64,000 nucleotides of DNA from Cryptosporangium arvum DSM 44712 (GTDB taxonomy: Bacteria; Actinomycetota; Actinomycetes; Mycobacteriales; Cryptosporangiaceae), in NCBI RefSeq assembly GCF_000585375.1, contig NZ_KK073874.1, forward strand, positions 496,001 through 560,000. Reading direction: 5' to 3'. This document shows, piece after piece, positions 25,863 to 35,592 of this stretch (the stretch's first letter is position 1; each line of letters opens with the position of its first letter). The notes under the pieces were generated by a model. The model was not told the DNA's origin and searched no databases. It saw only the letters and a program-made list of their open reading frames with translations. A program made the translations under genes and the position numbers.

Positions 25863-26846
25863 TCACTGCGTCATAGAGGTCGGGCCGGTCCACGAGGACC
25901 GGCCCGACTGCGCGTGCTCCGCATTTCGCGAGACCGACGTAGCGAGCGCTGTCTCGGCCAACCCCACGTAGTGAGACCACCCAACGTTTATTCGGACAGT
26001 GATGTACCCCTCGCGCCGTTCCCCGTATGCCGTGGCGAAATCGAACCCATAGGCCTCGCGGGGCCAGGCGGCCCGTCGCTTCGAGCACGGTGTCGACCTT
26101 CCGGCGCCGAATTTCGGCACTTCGCTCGCGGCTGAGGTGTTGTCGCAGCAACAGCCGCCCTTCAGGCGCCTCGATGTCCTCGTCGGCAAGGTCTTCGGCC
26201 GGCCCGGCGTCGTCGATGTTCCCCGACTCGACGGCGTAGCGGATCGCTGCTGCTACCGCCCGCATACGTGCTGGACCTCGCAGAAAAGTAGCCAAGACCT
26301 CTTTGTCGGTTTGGCCTCCGTCAGGCGGCCGCCCTTTGTAGTCCGGATGAGCGGTCGCGATGTCCCGGGTCTTCCGGGCCACACCATCGGGATCACGGAA
26401 GGTTTCGCCACGATCCATCGGAGCGTGCAGGGGCATTCGCTGGAGCAGTGCCGACAGCTCGATCACCCGCGGGTCAGTTTCGCTGAATTGGGCCCCTTCC
26501 AACCGTTCTGCGCGACCAGTGCGCACGCGAGGACGAGTTCGTCTCTGGTCCAATCAGGGGTCCGGCTGCGTTTGACCTCGAAGCCAGGCCGCAGCAGAAG
26601 GCGACCGACGGTCTGCTCACCGCCGCTGAACACCTGCGGCCTCAACGGCTGACCGGAGACGTACCGCTGGGCGACCCCGACGATGGCCTTCGAGTCGTAG
26701 GTCTGGCCGTCGTGTCGAAGTTGGTAGACCCGCGCGGGGCCGTAACCGTACTGCTCTCGGAAGCTCTCCGCCCCGAGCTCATCCCACTCTCGGATCGCGG
26801 CAAGGACAGCTTCCCGGGTGGTGTCCCGCAGCGGCGTACGAGGCAT
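25863..26846 (-). pseudogene. ScoMcrA-like type IV restriction endonuclease, broken by two frameshifts
   Basis: Three overlapping minus-strand frames carry successive parts of one protein. From ATG 26846: RDTTREAVLAAIREWDELGA and GPARVYQLRHDGQTYDSKAI (N-terminal head domain), then RDELVLACALVAQNGWKG. After a frameshift in the G-run at 26491-26500 the next frame continues with TDPRVIELSALLQRMPLHA and DGVARKTRDIATAHPDYKG (DNA sulfur-binding domain). After a second shift near 26060 another frame gives EAYGFDFATAYGERREGYI, the beginning of the HNH nuclease, whose catalytic core is missing. Intact relatives cut phosphorothioated or methylated DNA. It lies beside the tRNA-Thr relics, as expected of island cargo. 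Confidence 0.75.
25879..25908. terminator. 13-bp perfect hairpin between convergent units
   Basis: GTCGGGCCGGTCC (25879-25891), loop ACGA, and the exact complement (25896-25908). It may end the secreted propeller transcript and, on the other strand, the old restriction gene. Confidence 0.65.
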
Positions 26847-26919
26847 GGTAGCCGTGCGTTGACTACTCAACTGATTGTCCCGGCTACCGAGAGCAATGTC
26901 CGCGAGCTGCAAACCGTCA

Positions 26920-26984
26920 GGTCAGATGAGAGCTGGTGAGGGGACTTGAACCCCTAACCCCCGATTACAAGTGCGGTGCGACGC
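26920..26984 (-). repeat. tRNA-Thr 3'-half relic (att-like), copy 1
   Basis: Thirty bases from 26930 are identical to the 3' part of the intact tRNA-Thr gene, and the match continues with one base lost in the variable region. The anticodon stem then diverges and the 5' half is absent. This is the expected product of site-specific integration at a tRNA gene. Flanking bases (GGTCAGATGAG and GGTGCGACGC) are shared with the two relics near 37.4 and 38.0 kb. Confidence 0.8.
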
Positions 26985-27091
26985 GTACTTCTCCGTCCGG
27001 TGCCGACCGTCTTCATTCGTTCCTATGCTGGTCAGAGGCGCTTGACCGTCCAGATCCGTCCGTCGGCGTCCGGAGCCGTTGCACCAACGGC

Positions 27092-27109
27092 GTGACATCC
27101 GTGTGACAC
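27092..27109 (+). repeat. 18-bp motif GTGACATCCGTGTGACAC (possible integrase arm site)
   Basis: The motif is a tandem GTGACAT/GTGACAC with an 11-bp period. Near-identical copies occur at 27561, 28894 and, inverted, at 37853, each close to a tRNA-Thr relic or the intact tRNA. Arm-type integrase binding sites are one explanation; conserved 3' ends of related integrase genes are another. Confidence 0.5.
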
Positions 27110-27197
27110 CTACTTGCCCAGTCCGTGGGCCGCGCGTCGGCTACGGCGGGTAGCGCGTGCAGCGGCCGGCCGACGCGTAGTCCACGGCGCTGGGGGT

Positions 27198-27219
27198 CCA
27201 GGGGGCGGGAGCCCCCTGG
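27198..27219 (-). terminator. 9-bp hairpin terminator
   Basis: CCAGGGGGC, loop GGGA, GCCCCCTGG. It lies 11 nt downstream of the stop of the minus-strand 51-residue membrane protein, the right place for its terminator. Confidence 0.65.
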
Positions 27220-27230
27220 TACCACACAAC

Positions 27231-27386
27231 CTAGAACGGCTGGTGAAGCAACATGTAGACGAAGCCGCCGACCGGTACCGCCACCAGAACCGCCGGTCCC
27301 CAGGCAGGCTCGCGACGACACAACCAGAGCACCCCCGCTACGGCGGCGAAGAGTAAGAGCCATCGAACGTCAATAGCGATAGACAC
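27231..27386 (-). CDS. Small two-helix membrane protein, 51 residues
   Basis: A short gene from GTG 27386 to TAG 27231. It has a strong ribosome site (GGAGAGG, 7 nt before the start) and a hairpin terminator just after the stop, which together make it credible. The product begins MSIAIDVRWLLLFAAVAGVL, then a basic turn CRREP, then WGPAVLVAVPVGGFVYMLL and ends LHQPF. Two hydrophobic helices joined by a positive loop suggest a hairpin in the membrane. I do not recognise the family. Small membrane proteins are common cargo of actinomycete integrative elements, and this one lies between two att-like relics. Confidence 0.65.
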   Translation of the reverse strand: MSIAIDVRWLLLFAAVAGVLWLCRREPAWGPAVLVAVPVGGFVYMLLHQPF

Positions 27387-27560
27387 GCTTAGACCTCTCC
27401 GTGAGTTGCACAGACCCGTCCTTAAGTGACGGAGCTATGCCCTCCGGAAGAGGTCGCTTCTTATGTTGATGGCGGCCTGAAGCGGCCCCGCGCGTTTGGC
27501 GATGAGATGCGCATCACAGTCGACGTCGACCCGCCACGAAGGCCCTCAGCGAAGCATCGC

Positions 27561-27669
27561 CTGACATCTCAGTGGCACCTAGCCCCGATCCACTCTGCTC
27601 GCGACCACAAACACCTGGTCAGAAGAGAGCTGTGACGGGCCTTGAACCCATAACCGCCCGATTACAAGT
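27561..27669 (-). repeat. tRNA-Thr relic copy 2 with 18-bp motif
   Basis: 27561-27578 is a variant of the 18-bp motif (CTGACATCTCAGTGGCAC). About 45 bp further on, 27616-27669 repeats the end of the tRNA-Thr gene with several changes (GAGCTGTGACGGG, then TTGAACCCATAACCGCCCGA). The same order and similar spacing occur at the intact tRNA (28894-29034), so this is an older copy of the same junction. The gap 27387-27784 otherwise shows no convincing gene. Confidence 0.6.
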
Positions 27670-27784
27670 TTCGCTCGCCGCGTCCGCAAGCGTTCACCCG
27701 TGCGCGTCTCCGCAGCTAGCGACGTCGCGAGGTGCGCGGGCATTGCATTCGCGTCCGTCGTCGTGCGCCGCCTCGGCTATTCGG

Positions 27785-28908
27785 TTGGCTACCTGGGAAG
27801 TCGAGCTGGTCGTCGAGACCGGGCTCAACCCGAAGACCGGCAAGCGACGGCAGGCGAGGCGACGATTCGCGACGATCGACGACGCAGTCGACGCCTACGC
27901 CAAGATCCACACCGAGGCGACCGCAGGAACGTTCGTCGCGCGGTCCAGCCTCACCGTCGACCAGGTCTGCCAGGAATGGCTGGACGGACGTCATGGCCTC
28001 CGGCCGAAGACCCTGGCCGGCATCGCGACGTCCTCAAGCCGGTTCGAAGCGTCTACGGCGCTCTGCCGATCAGGCAGCTCTCGAAGCAGCACCTCGTGAA
28101 ACTCGTCGCTGAGCTACAAGCCGGCTCGATCCCGCGGGCGGACGGCAAGCCGCGACGCCCGTGGACGGCCCGCACCGTCAACTTGATGCTCTTCACGCTC
28201 GGCCAGATCCTCGACGACGCGATGAAGCAGGGCACCGTGGCGCGAAACGTCGCCGAGCTGGTCGACCGCCTACCGCAGACCAAGGTCGAGATTAAGACGT
28301 TCACCGCGGCTCAGGTGACGCGTGTCCTCACGACGGCGGAGAACGATCCGCTCGAGCACGCCTGGCACCTGGCGCTCTACGGTCTCCGCCGCGGTGAGGT
28401 CTGCGGGCTCACGTGGGCAGCGGTCGACTTCCGCAAGCGCACGCTCACCGTCAAGTCAGCACGCGTCTCCGTCGACGGCGAGGCCACGGAATCGGACCCG
28501 AAGTCGGAGAGCGGTGGCCGAACCCTCCCGCTCACCGACGAGCTCATCGACGTCCTGAAGCGCGCCAAGCGGCGGCAGACAGCAGCCAAGAAGGTCGCCG
28601 GCCAAGCCTGGAAAGACACCGACTACCTCGTCGTGAACGCCATCGGCGAACCGCTCCACCCCGAGACCATCTCCGACAAGTGGGAAGCGCTGATCCGCAC
28701 CGCGAACGTCCCGCGCATCCGGCTGCACGACGCCCGCCACACCTGCGGCACCCTGCTCCACCTCCAGGGCGTGCCGGTCGCGGTCATCGCCGCCTGGCTC
28801 GGCCACGCCGACGCCGCCTTCACGATGCGCACCTACGTGCACTCGCAGGAAGACGCTCTCAAGGACGCCGCGAAGGCCCTAACGAAGCGCCGCGTGACAT
28901 CTCGGTGA
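27785..28908 (+). pseudogene. Tyrosine recombinase (phage-type integrase), frameshifted
   Basis: The N-terminal part reads ATWEVELVVETGLNPKTGKR, RRRFATIDDAVDAYAKIH and SLTVDQVCQEWLDG, then loses frame near 28020 (LRPKTLAG in one frame, RDVLKPVRSVYGALPIRQL in the next). The catalytic domain is open to TGA 28908 with the R-H-R-H-Y set visible: YGLRRGEVCGLTW, RLHDARHTCGTLLH and WLGHADAAFTMRTYVH. No good start codon precedes the arm-binding domain. The gene points at the tRNA-Thr gene 53 bp beyond its stop, the standard arrangement of an integrase beside its attachment site. A sequencing error cannot be excluded, but the neighbours are also decayed. Confidence 0.8.
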
Positions 28909-28911
28909 CAC
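28894..28911 (+). repeat. 18-bp motif GTGACATCTCGGTGACAC at the integrase 3' end
   Basis: The motif covers the last codons and stop of the integrase gene and lies about 50 bp from the tRNA-Thr 3' end. It is the best-preserved member of the four-copy set. Confidence 0.5.
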
Positions 28912-28961
28912 GAGGCTCCGAGCAACACTGCTCGAAACCGCGAAACGCCTGGTCAGTCCAG

Positions 28962-29034
28962 AGCTGGTGAGGGGACTTGAACCCCTAACCGCCCGATTAC
29001 AAGTCGGGTGCGCTGCCAATTGCGCCACACCAGC
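28962..29034 (-). tRNA. tRNA-Thr (anticodon TGT)
   Basis: A complete cloverleaf can be folded on the minus strand: acceptor stem GCTGGTG/CACCAGC (7 bp), D stem GCGC/GCGC, anticodon stem CCCGA/TCGGG with loop CTTGTAA (anticodon TGT, reads ACA), and T arm AGGGG-TTCAAGT-CCCCT. CCA is not encoded; the discriminator base is T. It is the intact member of a family whose 3' half recurs at 26920, 27616, 37418 and 37967, so it serves as the integration site. Confidence 0.93.
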
Positions 29035-29063
29035 AGGTCGTTCTGATGGTAACCGCTCCGCGC

Positions 29064-29645
29064 TCACTGGTGCGTCTGTGCACCCAGCGCGAACCTCGTC
29101 AGGTCCTCCCAGTCGAACGAGCCGATCGGCAGCGGCTCCGGCGGCTCCTCGTCCACCAACGCGTCTTCGAACTCGGGGCGCCAGCCGCCGACCGTGGCGA
29201 TGACGCCGGATTCGAGGTAGCTGGCGACGTCGAGGTTGAACCACACCGGTGGGGTCGGGCGGCGGCCGGTGCCGGGCGGACGGGGCGCGCTCAGCCCCAG
29301 GTAGCTGGCCTGTGAGCGCAGGACCCCGAGCGACGCCATCTCCGTCAGATCACAGACCTGGGCCCTGATCACCCGGGACCAGCCCGAGAAACCGTCGAGC
29401 TCGGACAGGTCGAGATCCTCGCGGGCCCAGTACTTCTCGAACGGCGGAGCCGGCGCCGTCAGGGCGTCCGAGATCCACGACAACAGCTCGTCCGGCTCGA
29501 GGGCCTTCGAGTCACTCAGGTCGTATCCGGTCGACCACCAGGACCGGAGGAACTCTTCCAACGGTCTGCGGGTGGACGAGCCGAGTCGGGACATCGCGAG
29601 GTACAGGTCACTGTTGGTCCGGACCGAAGGCACTCGACCATCCAA
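29064..29645 (-). CDS. Hypothetical protein
   Basis: A 193-residue frame ending at 29064. The longest start is TTG 29645; GTG 29633 and ATG 29594 are alternatives and none has a clear ribosome site, so the N terminus is uncertain. The product is soluble-looking and rich in Trp and acidic residues (SWWSTGYDLSDSKALEPDE, FEKYWAREDLDLSELDGF, SGVIATVGGWRPEFEDA). I see no signal peptide, membrane segment or catalytic motif and do not recognise the family. It lies just outside the tRNA-Thr hotspot, next to a LacI-type regulator transcribed in the same direction. Confidence 0.6.
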   Translation of the reverse strand: MDGRVPSVRTNSDLYLAMSRLGSSTRRPLEEFLRSWWSTGYDLSDSKALEPDELLSWISDALTAPAPPFEKYWAREDLDLSELDGFSGWSRVIRAQVCDLTEMASLGVLRSQASYLGLSAPRPPGTGRRPTPPVWFNLDVASYLESGVIATVGGWRPEFEDALVDEEPPEPLPIGSFDWEDLTRFALGAQTHQ

Positions 29646-29672
29646 CTAGAACCGAGCGCCACCCAACAGGCC

Positions 29673-30749
29673 TCAGGCCAAACGACTCGTCGTCTGACGA
29701 ACACGCAACTCGGTCGGGATCGTGGCCCGCATGGTCGGCGTCTCGTCGCGGTCGTCGCGGCTGAGCAGGCGCCAGGCGGCCCGGCCCTTCTCCGCGTGCG
29801 ACTGGTGCACGGTCGTCAGCCCGCTCGCGCCGGCTTCGGGGATGTCGTCGAAGCCGGTCACGGACACGTCGTCGGGGACCGAGCGCCCGGATTCGCGCAC
29901 CGCCTGCATCGTGCCGAGCGCCAGGACGTCGGTGGTGCAGGCGACCGCGGTCAGCTCGGGGTACGCGTCGAGCATCTCCTTGGCCGCGGCGGCCGCGGAG
30001 TCGATCGTGTTCTCCCAGCACTCCCAGACCGGAACGTCCTCGCGGTCGAGCTGCAGGCCGTCGAACAGGCCGTCGAGACGCAGCCGGACGACGTCGTACG
30101 GGGACGAACGCTGCCGTTCCGGCGTGGCCTGACCACCCGGGCCGCGCTGCGAGCTGATGCGGCTGCAGATGATGCCGATCTTGTGGTGGCCGAGCTCGGC
30201 CAGGTGGGCTCCGGCCTTCGCGGCCGCGGCCCGGTCGTCGATTCCGACGTAGTCGGCTCCGGACGCGTTCAGCGGTTCGTCGACGATCACGGTCGGCACC
30301 GGGCGCGCGAGCGCGGCGTCCAGATGCGGGTCGTCGTTCGGCAGCGAGTAGACGATGAAGCCGTCGACCGCGGCCGCGGCGGCCAACGCGGGATCCGTGC
30401 CGGCGCCGGGTACCGCCGGCACCAGCAGGAGGCCGGTCTTGGCGTCTTCGCATTCGCGCGCGAGGCCCTCGAGGAACTCGACCGCGGCGGGGTCGCGGAA
30501 CGCGTACGACAGCGCCTCGGTGAGCAGCAGACCGATCGCACCGGCTCGGCGGGTCCGCAGCGACCGCGCGAGCGGGTCCGGCCCGGGGTAACCCAGGCGC
30601 TTGGCTGCTTCGAGCACACGCTGACGCAACTGCGGTGAGAGCTGGTCGGGGCGGTTGTAGGCGTTGGAAACGGTCGTGCGTGACACGCCGAGTTCCGCCG
30701 CCAACGACGCGAGTGTGGCGGTTCGACGGGGCTGGCGCTGGGCCATCAT
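29673..30749 (-). CDS. LacI-family transcriptional regulator
   Basis: A 358-residue protein from ATG 30749 (a second ATG follows immediately). Residues about 12-34 form the LacI helix-turn-helix and hinge start, TLASLAAELGVSRTTVSNAY, followed by the usual SPQLRQRVLEAAKRLGYPGP. The rest is a periplasmic-binding-protein-like ligand domain (IGLLLTEALSYAFRDPAAVE, ACTTDVLALGTMQAVRESG, VSVTGFDDIPEAGASGLTTV). It is divergent from a sugar-type ABC ATPase gene across a 330-bp gap containing LacI-type palindromes, so it may control itself and that gene in response to a sugar. Confidence 0.9.
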   Translation of the reverse strand: MMAQRQPRRTATLASLAAELGVSRTTVSNAYNRPDQLSPQLRQRVLEAAKRLGYPGPDPLARSLRTRRAGAIGLLLTEALSYAFRDPAAVEFLEGLARECEDAKTGLLLVPAVPGAGTDPALAAAAAVDGFIVYSLPNDDPHLDAALARPVPTVIVDEPLNASGADYVGIDDRAAAAKAGAHLAELGHHKIGIICSRISSQRGPGGQATPERQRSSPYDVVRLRLDGLFDGLQLDREDVPVWECWENTIDSAAAAAKEMLDAYPELTAVACTTDVLALGTMQAVRESGRSVPDDVSVTGFDDIPEAGASGLTTVHQSHAEKGRAAWRLLSRDDRDETPTMRATIPTELRVRQTTSRLA

Positions 30750-30808
30750 GGGCGGACCCTAACCGATCAAGCGCTCGGCGTATACCCGCCGGTAACCAAG
30801 GGCCTTTG

Positions 30809-30926
30809 TGATGTACATCATCGACGCACCTCTCGTAGGCATTTGAAACGATTCATGGGCATAGAGATTACCAATCGAAATCGGACAACCACTAATTGTA
30901 AGTAACCGAAAGTGCAGTTCCTTTCG
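30809..30926. promoter_or_regulatory. Palindromes in the divergent lacI-type / ABC ATPase control region
   Basis: The 330-bp gap (30750-31079) is locally AT-rich. It contains a perfect 12-bp palindrome TGATGTACATCA (30809-30820), a LacI-operator-like TGAAACGATTCA with central CG (30844-30855), and an inverted repeat CGAAAG-N8-CTTTCG (30907-30926). One or more may be operators. A ribosome site AAAGGA precedes ATG 31080. Confidence 0.5.
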
Positions 30927-31079
30927 CTGAACAGCAACGTCAGCGACATGTTGGGGTTATCTTTGCTCCACGGTCGCGGCGAACAGCCTCGATCGCGGGA
31001 GGCAACGCCCTAAACAGGCGCAGCCCTCACCACTCGGATCGTCCGGCACGTTCCTGCCGGTGGAAAGGACTGCATCACC

Positions 31080-32168
<1,089 letters not shown>

Positions 32169-32185
32169 CGTCGATAAAAGCTGAG

Positions 32186-32218
32186 AAAGCCTGCACCGAC
32201 GTGGTCGGTGCAGGCTTT
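32186..32218 (+). terminator. Rho-independent terminator
   Basis: AAAGCCTGCACCGAC, loop GTG, and the exact 15-base complement, followed by more T. Textbook intrinsic terminator for the ABC ATPase gene. Confidence 0.92.
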
Positions 32219-32221
32219 TTC

Positions 32222-32689
32222 GTGGACGACGTGCTGCGCATCGCGCCGCTCGTGGTGATCGCGCTCGGCGCCGTGACCGTCAGCATCGTGACGAAGCGCG
32301 GACTCGCCGAGGTCGGCCTGGTGGCCACGCTGGCGACGATCCTGGTCATCACGCTCGCCCCGGCCCCCGCGGTCTTCGCGAACGACACGAACCACTGCAT
32401 CAACGGGGGTTGGCAGCCGACCTGGATCCCGTGGCCGATCAACGGGCGCAGCCTCAACGTCTGGATGTTCGTGCCGCTCGGGGCGTTCGCCGCGCTCACC
32501 AGGCACCGCTGGCTGGTGCTGCTCCCGGTCGCGATCGAAGCGGCTCAGCGATTGTTACCGCTGAGCCGCTTCTGCGACTCCCGTGACGTCGCGGACAACG
32601 TCTACGGCTTCCTGCTCGGCCTAGCCCTGGCGACGCTGGCGCGCTACCTCGGCGAGCAGCACGGCCGCCGCCACCGACGCGTTGAGTGA
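32222..32689 (+). CDS. VanZ-family membrane protein
   Basis: A 155-residue protein; start GTG 32222 (a further GTG at 32231) was chosen because longer versions run through the terminator. Four hydrophobic segments are visible ([67 protein letters not shown]), with the VanZ-type pattern [10 protein letters not shown] and the [17 protein letters not shown] loop. Members are small membrane proteins linked to teicoplanin resistance or cell-envelope functions; the role is unknown. Its last 69 bases overlap the convergent rlmB gene. Confidence 0.8.
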   Translation: MDDVLRIAPLVVIALGAVTVSIVTKRGLAEVGLVATLATILVITLAPAPAVFANDTNHCINGGWQPTWIPWPINGRSLNVWMFVPLGAFAALTRHRWLVLLPVAIEAAQRLLPLSRFCDSRDVADNVYGFLLGLALATLARYLGEQHGRRHRRVE

Positions 32690-33589
32690 CTCGGTGTCGT
32701 TCGTCATCGGGATGGAGACGAGCTGGTCACAGGCCTCACCGACGAGACGGGAGAGGCCGCGCCCCTCGGAACCGACAACGATGACCACCGGATCGGCGCC
32801 CACTTCGAGCGAGTCGGTGGAGACGTCGCCGTCGGCGTCCAGACCCAGCACGCTGAAGCCCTGATCCTGCAGCGACCGCAGCGTCCGGGTGAGGTTGGTG
32901 ACGCGAGCGACCGGCAGACGAGCCGCCGCGCCGGCGGACGTACGCCAGGCCGTTGCGGTCATCCCGGCCGCGCGCCGCTCCGGAAGAACAACGGCGTGGG
33001 CGCCGAACGCAGCCGCCGAGCGCACGACCGCACCCAGGTTGCGCGGGTCGGTGACGCCGTCCAGAGCGACGACGAGCGGCGCGCCCTCCACGGCGGCCAG
33101 CACGTCGGGCAGGTCCGCGTACGCGTACGGCGGCACCTTCAGCCCGATGCCCTGGTGCAGCACCCCACCGGTCATCCGGTCGAGCTCGGCCCGGCTGACC
33201 TCGAGGATCGACAACCCACGGTCACCCGCGGTCTGCACCGCCTCGTTGATGCGCTCGTCGATGTCGACGCCGAGCGCCAGGAACAGCGCGCTCGCCGGGA
33301 TCTCCGCGCGCAGCGCCTCGACCACCGGGTTGCGGCCGACCAGCAGCTCAGCGCCCTCCCGGGTGCCCTGGCCGCGCCGCCCGGGGGTGGCCCTGGGCTT
33401 GTCGGGGCCGGAGGTGCGCCGGGCCGCCGCGGCGGCCGACCGGTTCGCTTTGTGTTTGTACCGGTCGGCGGCTTTCGGCGTCGGACCCTTGCCTTCGAGT
33501 GCTTTGCGCCGCTGGCCACCCGAGCCGACGACCGCGCCTTTCTTGGTTCCCGTCTTACGACGGTTCGGGCGCTGGCTGTTGCCGGGCAT
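32621..33589 (-). CDS. rlmB: 23S rRNA (guanosine-2'-O)-methyltransferase RlmB-like (SpoU/TrmH family)
   Basis: A 322-residue protein from ATG 33589. A basic, Arg/Lys/Gly-rich tail of about 75 residues, usual in actinobacteria, precedes the substrate-binding domain ([20 protein letters not shown]). The knotted SpoU catalytic domain shows [20 protein letters not shown] (motif 1 with the catalytic Asn/Arg), [15 protein letters not shown] (motif 2) and [19 protein letters not shown] (motif 3). It methylates the ribose of a conserved guanosine in 23S rRNA. It follows cysS by 15 bp in the same direction, the usual cysS-rlmB pair. Confidence 0.92.
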   Translation of the reverse strand: MPGNSQRPNRRKTGTKKGAVVGSGGQRRKALEGKGPTPKAADRYKHKANRSAAAAARRTSGPDKPRATPGRRGQGTREGAELLVGRNPVVEALRAEIPASALFLALGVDIDERINEAVQTAGDRGLSILEVSRAELDRMTGGVLHQGIGLKVPPYAYADLPDVLAAVEGAPLVVALDGVTDPRNLGAVVRSAAAFGAHAVVLPERRAAGMTATAWRTSAGAAARLPVARVTNLTRTLRSLQDQGFSVLGLDADGDVSTDSLEVGADPVVIVVGSEGRGLSRLVGEACDQLVSIPMTNDTESLNASVAAAVLLAEVARQRRQG

Positions 33590-33604
33590 GCGGGGCTCTT
33601 TCGA

Positions 33605-34990
33605 TCAAAGGGTCCAGCGTGGACCCGCTGGAGTGTCTTCCACCACGATACCGGCCTCTTTGAGCTGGTCCCGGATGCCGTCGGAGGCCCCGTAGTCCTT
33701 CCGGGCCCGAGCCGCCTGCCGCTGCTCCAACGCGACCTTCACCAGCGAATCCACGACGTTGCGCAGATCGTCGGCCGAGCCCGCCTCGGAGGCCGCCCAC
33801 TCGGTGGACAGCGGATCGAGCCCGAACACCTCGAGGCCACCGCGCACCTCCGCGAGCGCCGAGCGGATGCCCGCCTCGTCGCCGGCGGCCAGAGCCGCGT
33901 TCCCCACCCGCACCGCCTCGTGCACGGACGCGATGCCGGCGGGCGTGCCGAGGTCGTCGTCCAGAGCGGCCGTGAAAGCAGCACCGGGAACGCCGTCGAC
34001 CGGGCCGACCCGCTCGACTGCTCGTTCCACGAAGTTCTCGATCCGCCGGAACCCGACGGCCGCCTCGAGCAGCGCTTCCTCGCTGTAGTCGATCGTCGAA
34101 CGGTAGTGCGGCGTCGCGATGTAGTAGCGGAACTCGATCGCGCGGACCAGGCCGAGCACCTTCGGCAGGTCGATGACGTTGCCGAGCGACTTGCTCATCT
34201 TCTCGGGGCCGAGGTTCAGCAGGGCGTGGTGCACCCAGTAGTTCGCGAACCCGAACCCGGCCGCCTTCGACTGTGCGATCTCGTTCTCGTGGTGCGGGAA
34301 CACCAGGTCGAGCCCGCCGCCGTGGATGTCGAACGCCCGGCCGAGATACCGGCCGGCCATCGCCGAGCACTCCAGGTGCCAGCCGGGACGACCGGGGCCC
34401 CAGGGCGTCGGCCAGGAAGCAGTGGTGGGCTCTTCGGGCTTTCGGCCCTTCCACAGCGCGAAGTCGCGGGGATCGCGCTTGCAGTGGTCGTCGGCGCCGT
34501 CGCCCTGCATGTGGTCGAGCCGCTGCCCGGAGAGCGCGCCGTACTCCGCGTACGACTGCACGTCGAAGTAGACGTCGCCCTCGGCGTCGTAGGCGTGGCC
34601 GCGCTCGATGAGCCGTTTCATCAGCTCGACCATCTCGGGCACGTGCCCGGTGGCCCGCGGGGCGATCGTCGGCGGGAGGCAGCCCAGCGCGGCGTACGCG
34701 TCGGCGAACGCACGTTCGTTCTGGTACGCCAGCGCCCACCACTCGACGTCCTCGGCTTTGGCCAGGATCTTGTCGTCGATGTCGGTGACGTTCTGTACGA
34801 ACGTCACCTCGTAGCCCGAGCGCGTCAGCCAGCGCCGCAGCACGTCGTAGTTGACGGCAGAGCGCAGGTGCCCGATGTGGGGCGCGGACTGCACCGTCGG
34901 CCCGCACAGGTAGATCCCGCAGCGCCCCGGAGTGATCGGAACGAACTCGCGGATCGACCGGCTGGCGGTGTCATGGAGACGGAGAGTCAC
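33605..34990 (-). CDS. cysS: Cysteinyl-tRNA synthetase
   Basis: A 461-residue protein from GTG 34990; a possible -10 TAGAAT lies 8 nt upstream. Class I landmarks are [18 protein letters not shown] (zinc-ligand Cys and HIGH), [14 protein letters not shown] and [13 protein letters not shown] (remaining zinc ligands Cys, His and Glu), and the KMSKS loop in [15 protein letters not shown]. Length fits CysS. The related mycothiol ligase MshC is shorter and lacks this C-terminal extension, so CysS is preferred. Confidence 0.95.
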   Translation of the reverse strand: MTLRLHDTASRSIREFVPITPGRCGIYLCGPTVQSAPHIGHLRSAVNYDVLRRWLTRSGYEVTFVQNVTDIDDKILAKAEDVEWWALAYQNERAFADAYAALGCLPPTIAPRATGHVPEMVELMKRLIERGHAYDAEGDVYFDVQSYAEYGALSGQRLDHMQGDGADDHCKRDPRDFALWKGRKPEEPTTASWPTPWGPGRPGWHLECSAMAGRYLGRAFDIHGGGLDLVFPHHENEIAQSKAAGFGFANYWVHHALLNLGPEKMSKSLGNVIDLPKVLGLVRAIEFRYYIATPHYRSTIDYSEEALLEAAVGFRRIENFVERAVERVGPVDGVPGAAFTAALDDDLGTPAGIASVHEAVRVGNAALAAGDEAGIRSALAEVRGGLEVFGLDPLSTEWAASEAGSADDLRNVVDSLVKVALEQRQAARARKDYGASDGIRDQLKEAGIVVEDTPAGPRWTL

Positions 34991-35052
34991 GCCGCGCGAT
35001 TCTACGCGGCCCCGGACCGGTACCTGACAACTTATTCACGCATTGCCGCAAC

Positions 35053-35592
35053 GTGAGCATCGTCGGGGTGCCTCATAGGGGTATGGAGGACGAGGAGTAC
35101 CACGAATACGTGCGGTCCGCGCTGCCGGTGCTGCGCCGACTGGCGTACGTCCTCTGCCAGGACGGGCACCGCGCGGACGACCTCGTGCAGAACGCGTTGG
35201 TCAAGCTCTACCTGGCCTGGGACAAGGCACGCCGGGCCGAGAACCGGAACGCTTACGCGCGGACGGTCCTGGTGCGGGTGTTCCTGAGCGAGCGTCGCGC
35301 GAACTGGGCCCGCCGGGTGGTGCTCGTCGACCGGTTACCGGAACAGGCCTCGGTTCCCGGCCCCGACCCGGCCGCCACGCTGGCCCTGCGGGCCGCGCTG
35401 GCGACCCTGCCCCCGAAACAACGCGCCGCGTTGGTCCTCCGCTACTACGCAGATCTTTCGGTGGACGAGACCGCTGAAGCACTCGGGTGCCCGGCGAACA
35501 CGGTCAAGAGCCACACCGCACGGGGCATCGCGGCGTTACGTCGCGTCCTGCCAGAAGAGGTCGCTGCGACCCAGGATTGGAGCGGACGATGA
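35053..35592 (+). CDS. SigE-family ECF RNA polymerase sigma factor
   Basis: A frame of 179 residues from GTG 35053; ATG 35083 (MEDEEYHEYV) is an equally plausible start and matches typical N termini better. Region 2 reads LRRLAYVLCQDGHRADDLVQ and LYLAWDKARRAENRNAYART. Region 4 reads LPPKQRAALVLRYYADLSV and ALGCPANTVKSHTARGIAAL, a clear helix-turn-helix. The downstream gene, coupled by ATGA, encodes a single-pass membrane protein, which fits a sigma factor with its membrane regulator. Confidence 0.9.
   Translation: MSIVGVPHRGMEDEEYHEYVRSALPVLRRLAYVLCQDGHRADDLVQNALVKLYLAWDKARRAENRNAYARTVLVRVFLSERRANWARRVVLVDRLPEQASVPGPDPAATLALRAALATLPPKQRAALVLRYYADLSVDETAEALGCPANTVKSHTARGIAALRRVLPEEVAATQDWSGR

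Noticed and set aside
25822-25963. A GTG frame after a perfect AGGAGGTGATC ribosome-site match
   Set aside because: The short product has no features, runs through the hairpin at 25879-25908 and is antisense to the restriction-gene relic, so the match is probably chance or a leftover.
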